Below are positions 9,454 through 20,449 of a stretch of 62,367 nucleotides of DNA, one piece after another. Source of the stretch: Verrucomicrobiota bacterium (lineage in GTDB: Bacteria > Verrucomicrobiota > Verrucomicrobiia > Opitutales > Opitutaceae); the NCBI GenBank assembly GCA_018239845.1, contig JAFEGO010000087.1, positions 1 through 62,367 on the forward strand, read 5' to 3'. A program made the position numbers and the translations under genes. Every line of letters starts with the position of its first letter. The first letter of the stretch is position 1. Below the pieces are notes generated by a model. The model was not told the origin of the DNA, did no database searches, and worked only from the letters and a program-made list of their open reading frames with translations.

Positions 9454-9852
9454 ATGAGCACCACCGCCACCCTCTTCATCGCCACCGGGCGCCGCAAGAC
9501 CTCCACCGCCCGCGTTCGCATCAGCGAAGGCACCGGCAAGCTGACCTGCAACGGTCGCGACTTCGAAGACTATTTCTCCCACGAGAACTTTGCCAAGCAG
9601 GCCTACGCGCCCCTCCTCACGGTGGACATGCGCGAGAAGATCGACGTCGCGGTCAATGTGACCGGTGGCGGCGTCGCCGGCCAGGCTGGCGCGGTCGCCC
9701 ACGGCATCGCCCGTGCGCTGCAGAAGCTCAACGCCGAGCTCCGCCCCGCCCTCAAGAAGGCCGGCCACATCAAGCGCGACCCGCGCATGAAGGAACGTAA
9801 GAAGCCCGGCCAGCCCGGCGCCCGCAAGCGCTTCCAGTTCTCCAAGCGCTAA
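9454..9852 (+). CDS. rpsI: 30S ribosomal protein S9
   Basis: 132 residues with the S9 hallmarks FIATGRRKTSTARVRI, VNVTGGGVAGQAGAVAHGIARAL, RDPRMKERKKPGQPGARKRFQFSKR and the invariant C-terminal SKR that reaches the P-site tRNA. It is co-transcribed with rplM and closed by an intrinsic terminator. Confidence 0.98.
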   Translation: MSTTATLFIATGRRKTSTARVRISEGTGKLTCNGRDFEDYFSHENFAKQAYAPLLTVDMREKIDVAVNVTGGGVAGQAGAVAHGIARALQKLNAELRPALKKAGHIKRDPRMKERKKPGQPGARKRFQFSKR

Positions 9853-9882
9853 TCTTCCGGCAACGGAACAGTCCACTTCAAA

Positions 9883-9913
9883 CGCCTGCGACCCCGGTCG
9901 CAGGCGTTTTTTT
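9883..9913 (+). terminator. Rho-independent terminator of rplM-rpsI
   Basis: A perfect 10-bp stem CGCCTGCGAC/GTCGCAGGCG (9883-9892 and 9897-9906) with a 4-base loop is followed by seven T residues. It lies 30 bases after the rpsI stop. Confidence 0.95.
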
Positions 9914-9974
9914 GTGCTCGCTTCGCCGGGCGGGCGGTGGCGGGTTGGAACGCGAACTGCTTTCCTTTCCCCGC

Positions 9975-10571
9975 ATGAAATCCCTGCTGCGCCGTTTTCT
10001 CGTCCCGGTTTTTGCCCTCGTCCTTGTCCCGCTGGCGCAGGCCCACCCCGGGCACGAGGGCGACCATGGCGATTTCACCTGGGATTTCAGCGGCGGCGTG
10101 CTGCACCCGCTGACCGGTTTCGACCACCTCATCGCCATGCTCGCCGTCGGCCTCTGGGCTGCGCAGCTCGGCAGCCGCGCGCGCTGGCTGGTGCCCGCGG
10201 CGTTTGTCGCCCTCATGACCGCCGGCGCCGCGCTCGGCCGCAGCGGGTTCATGCTGCCCGGCGCGGAGCAGATGATCGCGGCCTCGGTGCTCGTGCTCGG
10301 ACTTTTGCTCGCGACGGCCGCGCGCTTGCCGATGGCGGCGGGCATGACGCTCGTCGGACTCTTTGCAGCGTTTCACGGTTTTGCCCACGGCGCGGAAATG
10401 CCCGCGGGCAGCCAGGCGCTCAGCTACGGCGCGGGCTTCGTGCTCGCGACCGCGCTGATCCACGCCGCCGGCGTGGGGCTCGGCACACTGGCCGCCGCGC
10501 GTTCCGAAAAACTCACGCGCTACGCCGGCTGGGCCATCGCCGCAAGCGGCGTGGTGTTGCTGGCGGTTTGA
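9975..10571 (+). CDS. HupE/UreJ family nickel permease
   Basis: A 198-residue membrane protein with a signal-like first helix, then AHPGHEGDHG and the family segment GGVLHPLTGFDHLIAMLAVGLWA. The His and Asp residues of that segment are the proposed metal-transport motif of HupE/UreJ proteins. About six hydrophobic segments follow, including LFAAFHGFAHGAEMP. It would bring Ni2+ into the cell. It is convergent with the urease cluster whose enzyme needs nickel, which supports UreJ as the role, although it is not in the operon. The start at 9975 is the ATG directly ahead of the signal-like helix. Confidence 0.88.
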   Translation: MKSLLRRFLVPVFALVLVPLAQAHPGHEGDHGDFTWDFSGGVLHPLTGFDHLIAMLAVGLWAAQLGSRARWLVPAAFVALMTAGAALGRSGFMLPGAEQMIAASVLVLGLLLATAARLPMAAGMTLVGLFAAFHGFAHGAEMPAGSQALSYGAGFVLATALIHAAGVGLGTLAAARSEKLTRYAGWAIAASGVVLLAV

Positions 10572-10574
10572 AAA

Positions 10575-10702
10575 GTAGCGCAGGCGTCCCGCCTGCTCCG
10601 ATGATAGTGGCTGCGGCGTCCCCGCTGCAGGGATTGAAAGAATCTGCGGCGAGGACGCCGCAGCCACTGCACTACTGATGCCGGCAAGATGCCGGCGCTA
10701 CT
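10575..10702. repeat. nested REP-like inverted repeats between hupE/ureJ and ureD
   Basis: The gap between these convergent genes is almost wholly palindromic. An outer pair of hairpins with GTAGC heads (10575-10596, and 10681-10702 in reverse) encloses an inner inverted pair of the GTGG type (10607-10630, and 10644-10667 in reverse, 24 bases each with 2 differences). The layout is like a BIME of paired REP elements. It may also end transcription from both sides, since no separate terminator is seen here. Confidence 0.85.
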
Positions 10703-11527
10703 TCACAGCTTTCGCGTATCCGCTGCGAGGTGCGGAAAATGCGCGCCCAAAATCCGCCGCACATCGCGCAGGGCCTGCCGCAGGATCACACTGTCGGAGG
10801 CGACGAGCCGCAGGCTCCAGCCGCCCGCGCGCAACGCGCTGACGCCGATCCAGAGACCGTGGCCATGCAGCGCATTGAGCTCCGCCCGCCATTTATCTCC
10901 GTCGGCCGAGTCCGCGATCAGTACCGCATTCGCGAAGCACGCGGCGGGGCCGGAGCCGGCGAGCGCCGCGAGGGCTTTCAGGTCCTCGCCGGATTGATCG
11001 AGGCGCTCGCGCAGGACGAGTTCGCCGTCGAGGCGGACGTCGAGTTCGAGACAGAGACGATCCCAGAGCCACGCTTCGCCTTTGTGCGCGACGCGGCCGG
11101 GCTGGAGCTGATCGACGAAAAACAGGCCGCCGCCGCGCGCGACGTCGATGGACGTCACCTGCCGGAAGCGGGAGCCACGGTGCGGCACGAGCGGCTCGGG
11201 CAGCACCTCGAGCCAGCCGCCGGGCGCGACGCGGAAGTGCTGGCGCGAGATCGCGGTGCCGGCGTCCATCTTGAAGACTCGGCTGGCGCTCGGGGTGGTC
11301 ACGAGCAGCGCGGCGCCCGAATCGACGGTGATCTCCGATTGAAGCTGATCGCCCGCAAGGATGCCGGCGGTGGGATTCACCACCTGTACGATCAGGATGC
11401 CGGTATCGGCGTCCCAATAGGGTTTGCTCAGGTGAAAGGGCGCGCGGAAGGACTGGGCGGCGAGCCCAGTCTGGCCATCGGCGCGCGGGGCGGCGCGCAG
11501 CGAGAGATGTCCGAAAAAATCAGCCAT
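10703..11527 (-). CDS. ureD: urease accessory protein UreD
   Basis: A 274-residue UreD/UreH, the scaffold on which UreF and UreG assemble on apo-urease. Family features are VVNPTAGILAGDQLQSEITVDSGAALLVTTPSASRVFKM, LEVLPEPLVPHRGSRFRQ and GRVAHKGEAWLWDRL. Its ATG begins directly after the ureG stop. Here ureD is the last gene of the cluster, whereas in many species it is the first. Confidence 0.96.
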   Translation of the reverse strand: MADFFGHLSLRAAPRADGQTGLAAQSFRAPFHLSKPYWDADTGILIVQVVNPTAGILAGDQLQSEITVDSGAALLVTTPSASRVFKMDAGTAISRQHFRVAPGGWLEVLPEPLVPHRGSRFRQVTSIDVARGGGLFFVDQLQPGRVAHKGEAWLWDRLCLELDVRLDGELVLRERLDQSGEDLKALAALAGSGPAACFANAVLIADSADGDKWRAELNALHGHGLWIGVSALRAGGWSLRLVASDSVILRQALRDVRRILGAHFPHLAADTRKL

Positions 11528-12160
11528 TCACTTCGGGGCGGCGGGCTTCTGCGCGAAGAGCACCTCGCGCTCGATCCAGGCGATGACGGCGTCGAGGTTG
11601 TGCTCGCGCTTGAGGTCGCAGAAGAGGAAGGGACGCGCGCCGCGCTGCACCTTGGCGTCGCGGTCCATCACGCCGAGGTCGGCGCCGACGAGCGGGGCGA
11701 GGTCGATTTTGTTGATGATGAGCAGGTCGCTGTGCCGGATAGCCGGGCCGCCCTTGCGCGGGATCTTGTCCCCCTCGGCCACGTCGATGACGTAGATGAA
11801 GGCATCGACCAGCTCGGGGGAAAACGTGGCGGTGAGATTGTCGCCGCCGCTTTCGACGAGGAGGAGCTGTAGGTCGGGAAACTTCAGCTCCAAGGCGCGG
11901 CAGGCCTGCTCGTTCATCGTGGTGTCGTCGCGGATGGCGGTGTGCGGGCAGCCGCCCGTCTCGACTCCAGCGATACGGTCGGCGGGCAGCGCGCTGTGCT
12001 TGATGAGGAACTGGGCGTCCTCGGAGCAGTAGATGTCGTTGGTCACGACGGCCATCGAGTAGCGGTCGCGCAGGCGCTGCGAGAGCTTGAGGCAGAGCAT
12101 GGTCTTGCCCGAGCCGACGGGGCCGCCGATGCCGATGCGAGGAGAGCGTTTAAGAGACAT
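11528..12160 (-). CDS. ureG: urease accessory GTPase UreG
   Basis: A 210-residue SIMIBI-class GTPase that delivers nickel to urease. The P-loop [11 protein letters not shown] is near the start. [33 protein letters not shown] (with the conserved Cys-Pro-His nickel-binding motif), [10 protein letters not shown] and [11 protein letters not shown] follow. The ATG at 12160 is preferred; a GTG at 12178 lies inside a repeat arm. Confidence 0.97.
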   Translation of the reverse strand: MSLKRSPRIGIGGPVGSGKTMLCLKLSQRLRDRYSMAVVTNDIYCSEDAQFLIKHSALPADRIAGVETGGCPHTAIRDDTTMNEQACRALELKFPDLQLLLVESGGDNLTATFSPELVDAFIYVIDVAEGDKIPRKGGPAIRHSDLLIINKIDLAPLVGADLGVMDRDAKVQRGARPFLFCDLKREHNLDAVIAWIEREVLFAQKPAAPK

Positions 12161-12171
12161 AAGATTTTTTT

Positions 12172-12245
12172 GAGCCACAGATTACACAGATGGGCACGGA
12201 TGCCGGAGTGGTTTTATCTGTGCCCATCTGTGTAATCTGTGGCTA
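12172..12245. repeat. inverted repeat of the AGCCACAGATTACACAGATGG type, ureF-ureG spacer
   Basis: Two 30-base arms (12172-12201, and 12216-12245 in reverse) differ at only two positions and enclose 14 bases. A third copy lies at 15916-15945 between urtE and ureA. The ureF stop codon (TAG, 12243-12245) is formed by the first three bases of one arm. No T-run follows, so it is not a classic terminator, but the RNA would fold into a long hairpin. Confidence 0.92.
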
Positions 12246-13028
12246 AGAAATAAACATTCTGGAGTCTGCGGTTTCGTGGCGGGCGGCGGCGATGTCGAGC
12301 CAGGGGTTGAACCAGCCGATCTCGTCGGCGGGTACCTGTTGCGCGGCGGCGATGATCGCGGGCGCGGCGGCGAGGGCTTCGGTGAGGAGGGATTGCGAGG
12401 CGTTCTGGCCGAGACGCAGGACTTTCATCGCCGCGGAAATGAGCGAGGCAACGGAGGCGTAGTACAGGCCCGCGAGCACAGCGGGGAGCGGGGCGCCGAG
12501 CACGCGACCTTCGAGGGCGGCGGAGACGGCGGAGGAAAACGGCCACGCTTCGGCAGTGGCGCGGCGCAGGTACTCCTCGGCGAGCGGGTGCGTGTGCAGG
12601 TGGGCGGCGAGTTCGGCGCGCTGACGGCCGATGTTGTCGGAGGCATGCCGGAGTTCGCGCGGGGCCTTGAGCGCGGCGGAGAGTCGGCAGAGTTCCGCGA
12701 CGCGCGACCAATCGGGCTGAGCAAGGGCCGACCACGCGTGCGCCGCGAGCGGCAGTTCGGCCTGACGCAGCGAGGGTAGCACAGAGCGGAAGAGAAATTC
12801 ACGCAGCGTCGCGCGGTCGTGGATGACGTTTTCCTGCACGAGACCCTCGAGGCCGAAGGAGTGCGCGTAGCTGCCCGTCGGGTAGAACGAGTCACCCGCC
12901 TGGAGGAGGCCGACGATCCACGCGGCGATGTCTTGGGGTGGAGCGGCTTGACCCCAAGCCGCTTCGGGGGAAAGCGCGTTGAGGTCAACGCGCTCCACCT
13001 TAGTGCTGGTGGCTGGGTCCGAGGTCAT
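12243..13028 (-). CDS. ureF: urease accessory protein UreF
   Basis: UreF gates GTP hydrolysis by UreG during nickel insertion. Core features are WIVGLLQAGDSFYPTGSYAHSFGLEGLVQ and RSVLPSLRQAELPLAAHAW, and the length of 261 residues is slightly above the usual 220-240. The chosen ATG at 13028 overlaps the ureE 3' end by 29 bases. Residues about 10-31 are encoded by a REP-like inverted repeat (12937-12999), so the N-terminal ~30 residues have no family counterpart. The true start may be a GTG or TTG within or after the repeat. Confidence 0.9.
   Translation of the reverse strand: MTSDPATSTKVERVDLNALSPEAAWGQAAPPQDIAAWIVGLLQAGDSFYPTGSYAHSFGLEGLVQENVIHDRATLREFLFRSVLPSLRQAELPLAAHAWSALAQPDWSRVAELCRLSAALKAPRELRHASDNIGRQRAELAAHLHTHPLAEEYLRRATAEAWPFSSAVSAALEGRVLGAPLPAVLAGLYYASVASLISAAMKVLRLGQNASQSLLTEALAAAPAIIAAAQQVPADEIGWFNPWLDIAAARHETADSRMFIS
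12937..12999. repeat. REP-like inverted pair overlapping the ureF 5' coding region
   Basis: Two 28-base units face each other (12937-12964, and 12972-12999 in reverse). Both begin GGTGG and each is itself a hairpin (AGCGGCTTG/CAAGCCGCT and AGCGCGTTGA/TCAACGCGCT). They differ at five positions, all compensated within each palindrome. The pair directly abuts the ureE stop codon. Confidence 0.87.
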
Positions 13029-13461
13029 GCGGAGCGATTGTGCCGCGGGCGAAGCGGCCGGGGCGGAAGATGGCGGTCGTGGCTTGATACGGGACCTGCA
13101 GGCGGTCGAAGAGCTGGCGCACCGCGGGCTCGTCGGGCGCGAGGAGGCGCGTGGCTTCGGATTGGAGTTCGAGGTGCAGGTTACCCACGGCCCAGCCGAT
13201 GCCGGCCGCGGCAGAAGGGGCAATCGCGAGGGAAACTTCGAGCACGGCCTCCGGCTGCTGACGGATGACGTAACGCGCGGTGGTAGATTGAAAGAAGACG
13301 TCGCTATGCTTCAGGGGCGCCGCCAGCTCGAAGCCAAACTCCGCACCGTCCGCGGCCGTGCCACGCCAGAGACGTTTGGCGAGCTGCTGGCGTGCGACGT
13401 TCAGCGCGATTTCAGGGAGCGCGACGTCGGGCGCGGCGACGGGGCCGGAGACAAGCTGCAT
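13000..13461 (-). CDS. ureE: urease accessory nickel chaperone UreE
   Basis: A 153-residue UreE, the dimeric metallochaperone that hands Ni2+ to the UreDFG complex. The N-terminal half (IALNVARQQLAKRLWRGTAADGAEFGFELAAPLKHSDVFF) is the peptide-binding domain. The C-terminal half (GNLHLELQSEATRLLAPDEPAVRQLFDRLQVPYQ) is the ferredoxin-like metal domain. The tail SHQH carries only two His, unlike the poly-His tail of Klebsiella UreE. An ATG at 13461 is chosen over a TTG at 13473. ureC ends 26 bases upstream. Confidence 0.94.
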   Translation of the reverse strand: MQLVSGPVAAPDVALPEIALNVARQQLAKRLWRGTAADGAEFGFELAAPLKHSDVFFQSTTARYVIRQQPEAVLEVSLAIAPSAAAGIGWAVGNLHLELQSEATRLLAPDEPAVRQLFDRLQVPYQATTAIFRPGRFARGTIAPHDLGPSHQH

Positions 13462-13487
13462 GCGGAAATCCAAGCAGGCGGCGCCGC

Positions 13488-15254
<1,767 letters not shown>

Positions 15255-15258
15255 GGGG

Positions 15259-15603
15259 TTACTTTCTCTTCTTCGCTTTGGACTTGGGCTTCACATCGAG
15301 GAGCCCGTTGACCTTGGCTTGGAGGCCGAAGACCTCGCGGAGGCCGGTGAGGGCGACGAGTTCGACGCGCTTGGTGTCGCCGGCCTCGAAGCGGACGGCG
15401 GTGCCGGCGGGGATGTTGAGGCGGAAACCGCGCGACGCGGCGCGGTCGAAGCGGAGGGCCTCGTTGGTCTCGAAGAAATGGTAGTGCGAGCCGACCTGGA
15501 TCGGGCGGTCGCCGGTGTTGGCCACGTCGAGCGTGAGCGTGGCGAGGCCGGTGTTCGCGGGCAGCGCGTCGCCTTGGGCGGGTATGATTTCGCCGGGCTT
15601 CAT
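15259..15603 (-). CDS. ureB: urease subunit beta
   Basis: A 114-residue urease beta subunit with the conserved MKPGEIIP start, [21 protein letters not shown] and [35 protein letters not shown]. The C-terminus carries a basic tail ([10 protein letters not shown]). Its ATG overlaps the ureA stop by 4 bases, giving translational coupling. Confidence 0.98.
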   Translation of the reverse strand: MKPGEIIPAQGDALPANTGLATLTLDVANTGDRPIQVGSHYHFFETNEALRFDRAASRGFRLNIPAGTAVRFEAGDTKRVELVALTGLREVFGLQAKVNGLLDVKPKSKAKKRK

Positions 15604-15902
15604 CGGATGGGGTTGTGGACGGTGACGAGCTTGGTGCCGTCGGGGAACGTGGCCTCGACCTGCACTTCGTGGATCATGTCGGCGACGCCCTCCATGACGT
15701 CGGCGATTTTCAGGATGGTGGTGCCGTAGCTCATGAGGTCGGCGACGGTGCGGCCGTCGCGCGCGCCCTCGATGATCTCGTAGGTGATGATCGCGATGGA
15801 CTCTGGGTAGTTGAGCTTCAGGCCGCGCGCCTGGCGACGGCGGGCGAGGTCGGCGGCGGTGACGATGAGGAGCTTTTCGCGTTCGCGCGGGGTGAGATGC
15901 AT
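15600..15902 (-). CDS. ureA: urease subunit gamma
   Basis: A 100-residue urease gamma subunit: [50 protein letters not shown] and [20 protein letters not shown] are diagnostic. It is the first structural gene of the urease part, 45 bases after urtE, with a repeat copy in the gap. Confidence 0.98.
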   Translation of the reverse strand: MHLTPREREKLLIVTAADLARRRQARGLKLNYPESIAIITYEIIEGARDGRTVADLMSYGTTILKIADVMEGVADMIHEVQVEATFPDGTKLVTVHNPIR

Positions 15903-15915
15903 CGGACGAAATTCT

Positions 15916-15945
15916 TAGCCACAGATTACACAGATGGGCACGGAT
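15916..15945 (-). repeat. single copy of the AGCCACAGATTACACAGATGG repeat, urtE-ureA spacer
   Basis: This 30-base copy is almost identical to the two arms at 12172-12245. It fills the 45-base spacer between the transporter genes and the urease genes, ending 2 bases from the urtE stop. Confidence 0.9.
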
Positions 15946-15947
15946 AA

Positions 15948-16742
15948 TCAGACCTGCAGGTGCTCTTTCACCACCTCGTCGGTGAGGGTGGCGATGGGGC
16001 CGGAGATGGTGACCACGCCGCGGTCCATGGCGTAGAAGCGGTCGGCGATCTCGCGGCAGAAATCGACGTACTGCTCGACGAGGAGGATGGCGAGGGCGTG
16101 CTCCTGGCGGATCGACTGGATGGCGTGCTTGATCTGCCGCACGTCGTCCTGGGCGGCGTCGAGCACGGCGGCGGGCGCAGCGGGGGCCTTCAGTTTTTTC
16201 AACGTGTCACCGATCTGATCGATGATGGAGGGCTGGATGCCCTCGGTGGGCTCGTCGAGGATGAGGAGCTTCGGGTTGGTGAGGAGGGCGCGGCCGATGG
16301 CGAGCTGCTGCTGCTGGCCGCCGGAGAGGACGCCGCCCTTGCGCGAGAGCATCTCCTTCAGCACGGGGAAGAGCGTGTACACGCGGTCGAGCATGGCGCG
16401 GGCCTCGGCGCCCTTGCGGCCGTGGACGACGAGGCCGACGTGCAGGTTTTCCTCGATGGTGAGGTGCGGGAAAATGTCGCGGCCCTGCGGCACGTAGCCG
16501 ATGCCGGCGCGGGCGCGGGCGTCGATCGACATCTTGCCGAGCGGCTGGCCGTCGAAGGTGATGGTGCCAGCGCGGACGGGCAGGACGCCGGTGATGGACT
16601 TGAGCGTGGTGGTCTTGCCGACGCCGTTGCGGCCCATGAGGGCGACGAGCTCGCCGGCGTTCACCTCGAGGGTGACGCCGCGGAGGATGCGCGAGCCGCC
16701 GATGTCGGTCTCGACGTTGGTGAGTTGAAGCAGGGCGCTCAT
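15948..16742 (-). CDS. urtE: urea ABC transporter ATP-binding protein UrtE
   Basis: A 264-residue LivF-like ATPase with Walker [10 protein letters not shown] (38-46), Q-loop [10 protein letters not shown], signature [15 protein letters not shown], Walker [17 protein letters not shown] and a late switch region VEQYVDF. An Ala/Pro-rich stretch of roughly 25 residues (about 185-210) lies between the D-loop helix and the last core strand and is longer than in typical UrtE of about 230 residues. Its ATG overlaps the urtD stop (ATGA). With UrtD it powers high-affinity urea import. Confidence 0.95.
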   Translation of the reverse strand: MSALLQLTNVETDIGGSRILRGVTLEVNAGELVALMGRNGVGKTTTLKSITGVLPVRAGTITFDGQPLGKMSIDARARAGIGYVPQGRDIFPHLTIEENLHVGLVVHGRKGAEARAMLDRVYTLFPVLKEMLSRKGGVLSGGQQQQLAIGRALLTNPKLLILDEPTEGIQPSIIDQIGDTLKKLKAPAAPAAVLDAAQDDVRQIKHAIQSIRQEHALAILLVEQYVDFCREIADRFYAMDRGVVTISGPIATLTDEVVKEHLQV

Positions 16743-17515
16743 CGGGTGCCGTGTTTGCCGCGGCCGAGGTAGACCTCGCGGACCTTTTGATTGGACTGCA
16801 CCTCGTCGAACTTGCCCTCGCAGAGGACAGTGCCCTGGTGGAGCACGGTTACGTTGCCGTCGCGCGCGATCTGTTTCACGAAGGACATGTCGTGCTCGAT
16901 GACGATGATGCTGTGCTTGCCGGAAAGGCTGATGAGCAGCTCGCCGGTGCGGTGCGTCTCCTCGTCGGTCATGCCGGCGGCGGGCTCGTCGACGAGGAGC
17001 ATCTTGGGCTCCTGCGCGAGGAGCATGCCGATCTCGAGCCACTGCTTCTCGCCGTGCGCGAGCAGGCCGGCCTTCCAGTGGCGCTTGCCGTCGAGGCGGA
17101 TGAGTTTCAACAGCTCGTCGAGGCGGTCGCGCTCGGTGGAGGAGAGCTTGCGGAAGAGCGAGGCGAAGACGCCGCGCGGGCCCTTGATCGAGAGCACGAG
17201 GTTGTCGAAGACCGTGTGCTCGGTGTACACGCTGGGCGTCTGGAATTTCCGCCCGATGCCGAGGCGGTTGATCTCGTATTCGTTGAGCGAAGTCAGGTCG
17301 CTGTGCGTCATCGGGTCGGTGCCGAACTCGATCTTGCCCTGGTCGGGCTGGGCGCGGCCGGTGATGAGGTCGAAGAACGTGGATTTGCCCGCGCCGTTGG
17401 GGCCGATGACGGTGCGCAGCTCGCCATCGTAGAGATAGAAGTTGAGGTTGGAGATGGCCTTGAAGCCATCGTAGGTCTTGGAGACGTCCTCCACGGTGAG
17501 AATCGGATGCGGCAT
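16739..17515 (-). CDS. urtD: urea ABC transporter ATP-binding protein UrtD
   Basis: A 258-residue LivG-like ATPase with Walker A GPNGAGKST, IGRKFQTPSVYTEHTVFDNL, the HGEKQWLEIGMLLAQEPKMLLVDEPAAGMTDEET signature/Walker B block characteristic of UrtD, and switch IEHDMSFV. The ATG at 17515 is 5 bases after the urtC stop. An upstream extension of the frame to 17782 overlaps urtC and is rejected. Confidence 0.96.
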   Translation of the reverse strand: MPHPILTVEDVSKTYDGFKAISNLNFYLYDGELRTVIGPNGAGKSTFFDLITGRAQPDQGKIEFGTDPMTHSDLTSLNEYEINRLGIGRKFQTPSVYTEHTVFDNLVLSIKGPRGVFASLFRKLSSTERDRLDELLKLIRLDGKRHWKAGLLAHGEKQWLEIGMLLAQEPKMLLVDEPAAGMTDEETHRTGELLISLSGKHSIIVIEHDMSFVKQIARDGNVTVLHQGTVLCEGKFDEVQSNQKVREVYLGRGKHGTR

Positions 17516-17520
17516 GGCGT

Positions 17521-18636
17521 TTAGGCGGCGACCGGGACGGGCTTGCGGAACTTCGCCCAGAGGGGCTTGAGGCGGGCGGGGAGGCTCACAAGGCCGCCGG
17601 GGAGGAAGAGCACGACGAAAATAAACAGGCCGCCGAGAATGATGAGCCAGTAGTCTGGAAATTCCTTGGTCGCCCAGCTCTTGAGGAGGTTGATCGCGAT
17701 CGCGCCGAGGATCGGGCCGAGCAACGTGCCGCGGCCGCCGACGGCGACCCAGACGACGGCCTCGAGGGATTTGTCGGGCCACATCACACTGGGATTGATG
17801 CCGCCGACCTGCGGCACGTAGAGCGCGCCGCCGACGCTCGCGATGGCGGCGCTGAGGACAAAGATGAAGAGCTTGAAGTGCGCGGTGGCGTAGCCGCTGA
17901 AGAGCACGCGGTTCTCACCGTCGCGGATGGCGCGCTGCACGAGGCCGAACTTGGTTTGGCTGAGCTGGCGGCAGCCGAGGTAAACGACAAGGAGCGTCAC
18001 GGCGGTGGCGACGTAGAGCCAGCGCAGGGTCGCGGCCTCGCGGAGGTCGGAGCCGAGGAGCAGCTTGAAGTCGGTAAAGCCGTTGTTGCCGCCCATGATC
18101 ATGCTGTTGCGGAAGAACAGCAGCGCGGCGCCGTAGGTGAGTGCCTGCGTGAGGATGGAAAAATACACGCCCTTGATGCGGGAGCGGAAGGCGAGGAAAC
18201 CAAAGACCGCCGCCAGCAGGCCCGGCACGACGAACACCATGAGCGTCGAGAAGCCGAGGGAGTAAAACGGATGCCAGAAGGAGGGCAGGGAGGTGTACCC
18301 AAGAAACACCATGAAGTCGGGCAGCAGGTTGGGATTCTTGCCGGCCTGCGCATACACGCCCTGATCGCCGATCATCAGCATCAGGTGCATGCCGAGCATG
18401 TAGCCGCCGAGGGCGAAGAAGAGCGACTGGCCCAAACTCAGCAGGCCGGTGTACCCCCAGAGCAGGTCGACCGAGATCGCAAGCAGGGCGAAGCAGAGAT
18501 ACTTGCCCCAGAGGTTGATCGTGAAATCGCTGACGATCCCCTGCGCATTGAGCAGCGGGAAGACGACGATCAGGAAGAGGGCGATGACCGCGAGGGCGGT
18601 CTGTTCGAAGCGGCGGGTGTGGGTGTCGGCGCTCAT
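17521..18636 (-). CDS. urtC: urea ABC transporter permease UrtC
   Basis: A 371-residue LivM-type permease with about ten membrane helices, including [32 protein letters not shown] near the start and the cytoplasmic EAA-like loop around [25 protein letters not shown]. The C-terminal helix ends [13 protein letters not shown]. It pairs with UrtB in the membrane. It starts 4 bases after the urtB stop. Confidence 0.95.
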   Translation of the reverse strand: MSADTHTRRFEQTALAVIALFLIVVFPLLNAQGIVSDFTINLWGKYLCFALLAISVDLLWGYTGLLSLGQSLFFALGGYMLGMHLMLMIGDQGVYAQAGKNPNLLPDFMVFLGYTSLPSFWHPFYSLGFSTLMVFVVPGLLAAVFGFLAFRSRIKGVYFSILTQALTYGAALLFFRNSMIMGGNNGFTDFKLLLGSDLREAATLRWLYVATAVTLLVVYLGCRQLSQTKFGLVQRAIRDGENRVLFSGYATAHFKLFIFVLSAAIASVGGALYVPQVGGINPSVMWPDKSLEAVVWVAVGGRGTLLGPILGAIAINLLKSWATKEFPDYWLIILGGLFIFVVLFLPGGLVSLPARLKPLWAKFRKPVPVAA

Positions 18637-18640
18637 GGGG

Positions 18641-20347
18641 TCAGTCGAGGCTGCGGCTGCGCGTGACGAAGATGCCCGCGGGGCGCCATTGGAGGAAAAG
18701 GATGATGCACACGAGAACGAGGATCTTGCCGATGACCGGATCGAGCAGCACCTGCTGCAACGTCTGGTCGGAGAGACCGATGCCGAAGGCGCTGATGACG
18801 GTGCCGGGCAGATTGCCCACGCCGCCCACGACGACCGTCATGAAACAATCGACGATGTAGTTCTGCCCCATCGACGGGCCGACGTTGCCGATCTGGCTGA
18901 GAAACGCGCCGGCAAGTCCGGCGAGGCCGCTGCCGAGGCCGAAGGTCAGCATGTTCACCCGCTGCGTGCGCACGCCCATGCAGGAGGCCATGCCGCGGTT
19001 CTGCATCACGGCGCGGATCAGCAGGCCGAGGGAGGTGCGCGTGAGCACGAGCCACACGCCGAAGACGATCATGATCGCGAAGCCGATCACAAACACGCGA
19101 TTCCAGCCGAGCAGGACATCATTTATCGTCCAGTTGCCGCTGAGATAGAGCGGGCTGGAAACCTGCACGTTGTTGGAGCCGAACATCAGCTTGAAAACCT
19201 GTTGGAGCACCACGGATACGCCCCACGTGGCGAGCAGGCTCTCGAGCGGGCGGCGGTAGAGCCACTGGATGATGCTGCGCTCAAGGCCGATGCCGACCAG
19301 CGCGGCGGCGCAGAAACTCAGCGGGATCGCGGCGATGAAGTAGCACTGGTAGGCCCAGCCGGTGAGGTTCATGCCCGGGATGCTGAGGCTGAGGCCGAAG
19401 CACGGAATCACGATGCCCGTACCGAAAATGTTTTGGACGAGATAGGTCGTGTAGGCGCCGACTGCGATCATCTCGCCGTGCGCCATGTTGATGACGCCCA
19501 TCAGGCCGAAGGTGATCGCGAGGCCGAGCGCGAGCACCAGGAGAATGCTGCCGAGGCTCAGGCCGCGGAAAATCGTGCCGAGGAAATCCACCACCGAGCG
19601 GTGCGACTCGACCTCCTTCAACGCGGCGCGCGCGGCCTTGAGTACGGGCTGGTTGTTGGCGGCCTCGGCCTCCTTCATCGTGCGGGAGAGAAAGTCCGCG
19701 CTGGAGAGCGTGTGCAGCGTCTGGAGCTCGGCGAGGGCGGCGAGCTTCACCTCGTCTTTCGGGTCCTTGAGCTTGATGAGGGCGATGGCTTCCCGGAGAG
19801 CGCGGAGGACGTTGCCATCCTTCTCCTCCGGGAGGCGCGCCTCGAGGAGGGGAAGCTTCATGGCATCCTGCGCCTGGCCGATCGTCTGCACGGCGGAGAG
19901 GCGCTTGGCGGGATTGGCGGCGACGAGGTCAACGACATCGAGGACCGATTTCATCACGCGGCGCAGCGCGCTGGTGTGGTCGGCGGTCTTGAGATCGCTG
20001 CCGATGAGCCGGAACGGCTTGCCCGAGGCATCGGTGAGCGGCTGGCCATTGTCGACGCGGATGGCGATTTGCGCGCCGGTGTCGTCCTTTTCCCCGGTGA
20101 GGAGGACGGGCACGACCGTGGTGCCCTTGGGGTAGAGAAAAATCGCGTCCTTGCGCCACGCATCGAGCAGCTCGGGGATGACCTCGTCGCCCGAGCCGGA
20201 GAGGGAGGCGATGAGCGTGCGCTTCTCGGCGGAGCTCTCGGTCAAAATCGCCTGTGTGATGATGGCGCGCGGCGAGGCGGCGGCCCACGCGGAGACGCAG
20301 CTGACGGCGAAGGCAAAGAAGAGGACGGCGCGCTTGAGGTAGGTCAT
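18641..20347 (-). CDS. urtB: urea ABC transporter permease UrtB
   Basis: A 568-residue LivH-type permease with the long N-terminal extension typical of UrtB: a signal peptide (cleaved near AWAAA) and a periplasmic, largely helical region to about residue 255. The membrane part then follows, starting [71 protein letters not shown] is the cytoplasmic coupling loop. It is separated from urtA by 102 bases holding a strong terminator. Confidence 0.95.
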   Translation of the reverse strand: MTYLKRAVLFFAFAVSCVSAWAAASPRAIITQAILTESSAEKRTLIASLSGSGDEVIPELLDAWRKDAIFLYPKGTTVVPVLLTGEKDDTGAQIAIRVDNGQPLTDASGKPFRLIGSDLKTADHTSALRRVMKSVLDVVDLVAANPAKRLSAVQTIGQAQDAMKLPLLEARLPEEKDGNVLRALREAIALIKLKDPKDEVKLAALAELQTLHTLSSADFLSRTMKEAEAANNQPVLKAARAALKEVESHRSVVDFLGTIFRGLSLGSILLVLALGLAITFGLMGVINMAHGEMIAVGAYTTYLVQNIFGTGIVIPCFGLSLSIPGMNLTGWAYQCYFIAAIPLSFCAAALVGIGLERSIIQWLYRRPLESLLATWGVSVVLQQVFKLMFGSNNVQVSSPLYLSGNWTINDVLLGWNRVFVIGFAIMIVFGVWLVLTRTSLGLLIRAVMQNRGMASCMGVRTQRVNMLTFGLGSGLAGLAGAFLSQIGNVGPSMGQNYIVDCFMTVVVGGVGNLPGTVISAFGIGLSDQTLQQVLLDPVIGKILVLVCIILFLQWRPAGIFVTRSRSLD

Positions 20348-20381
20348 GCCCGGGTGCGGGCCCTATTGCTGAATTCGTGCC

Positions 20382-20420
20382 AAAAAAAAGCGGGGCGGGT
20401 TTTTTAAGACCCGCCCCGCG
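20382..20420 (-). terminator. intrinsic terminator between urtA and urtB
   Basis: Read on the minus strand, an 11-bp stem of nearly pure G-C pairs (20409-20419 with 20390-20400) encloses an 8-base loop and runs into eight T residues. It sits 30 bases after the urtA stop and 34 bases before the urtB start, so only read-through transcripts would reach urtB and the genes beyond. Confidence 0.9.
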
Positions 20421-20449
20421 TGACAGAAACCTAGGACAAAAAATGCGAC

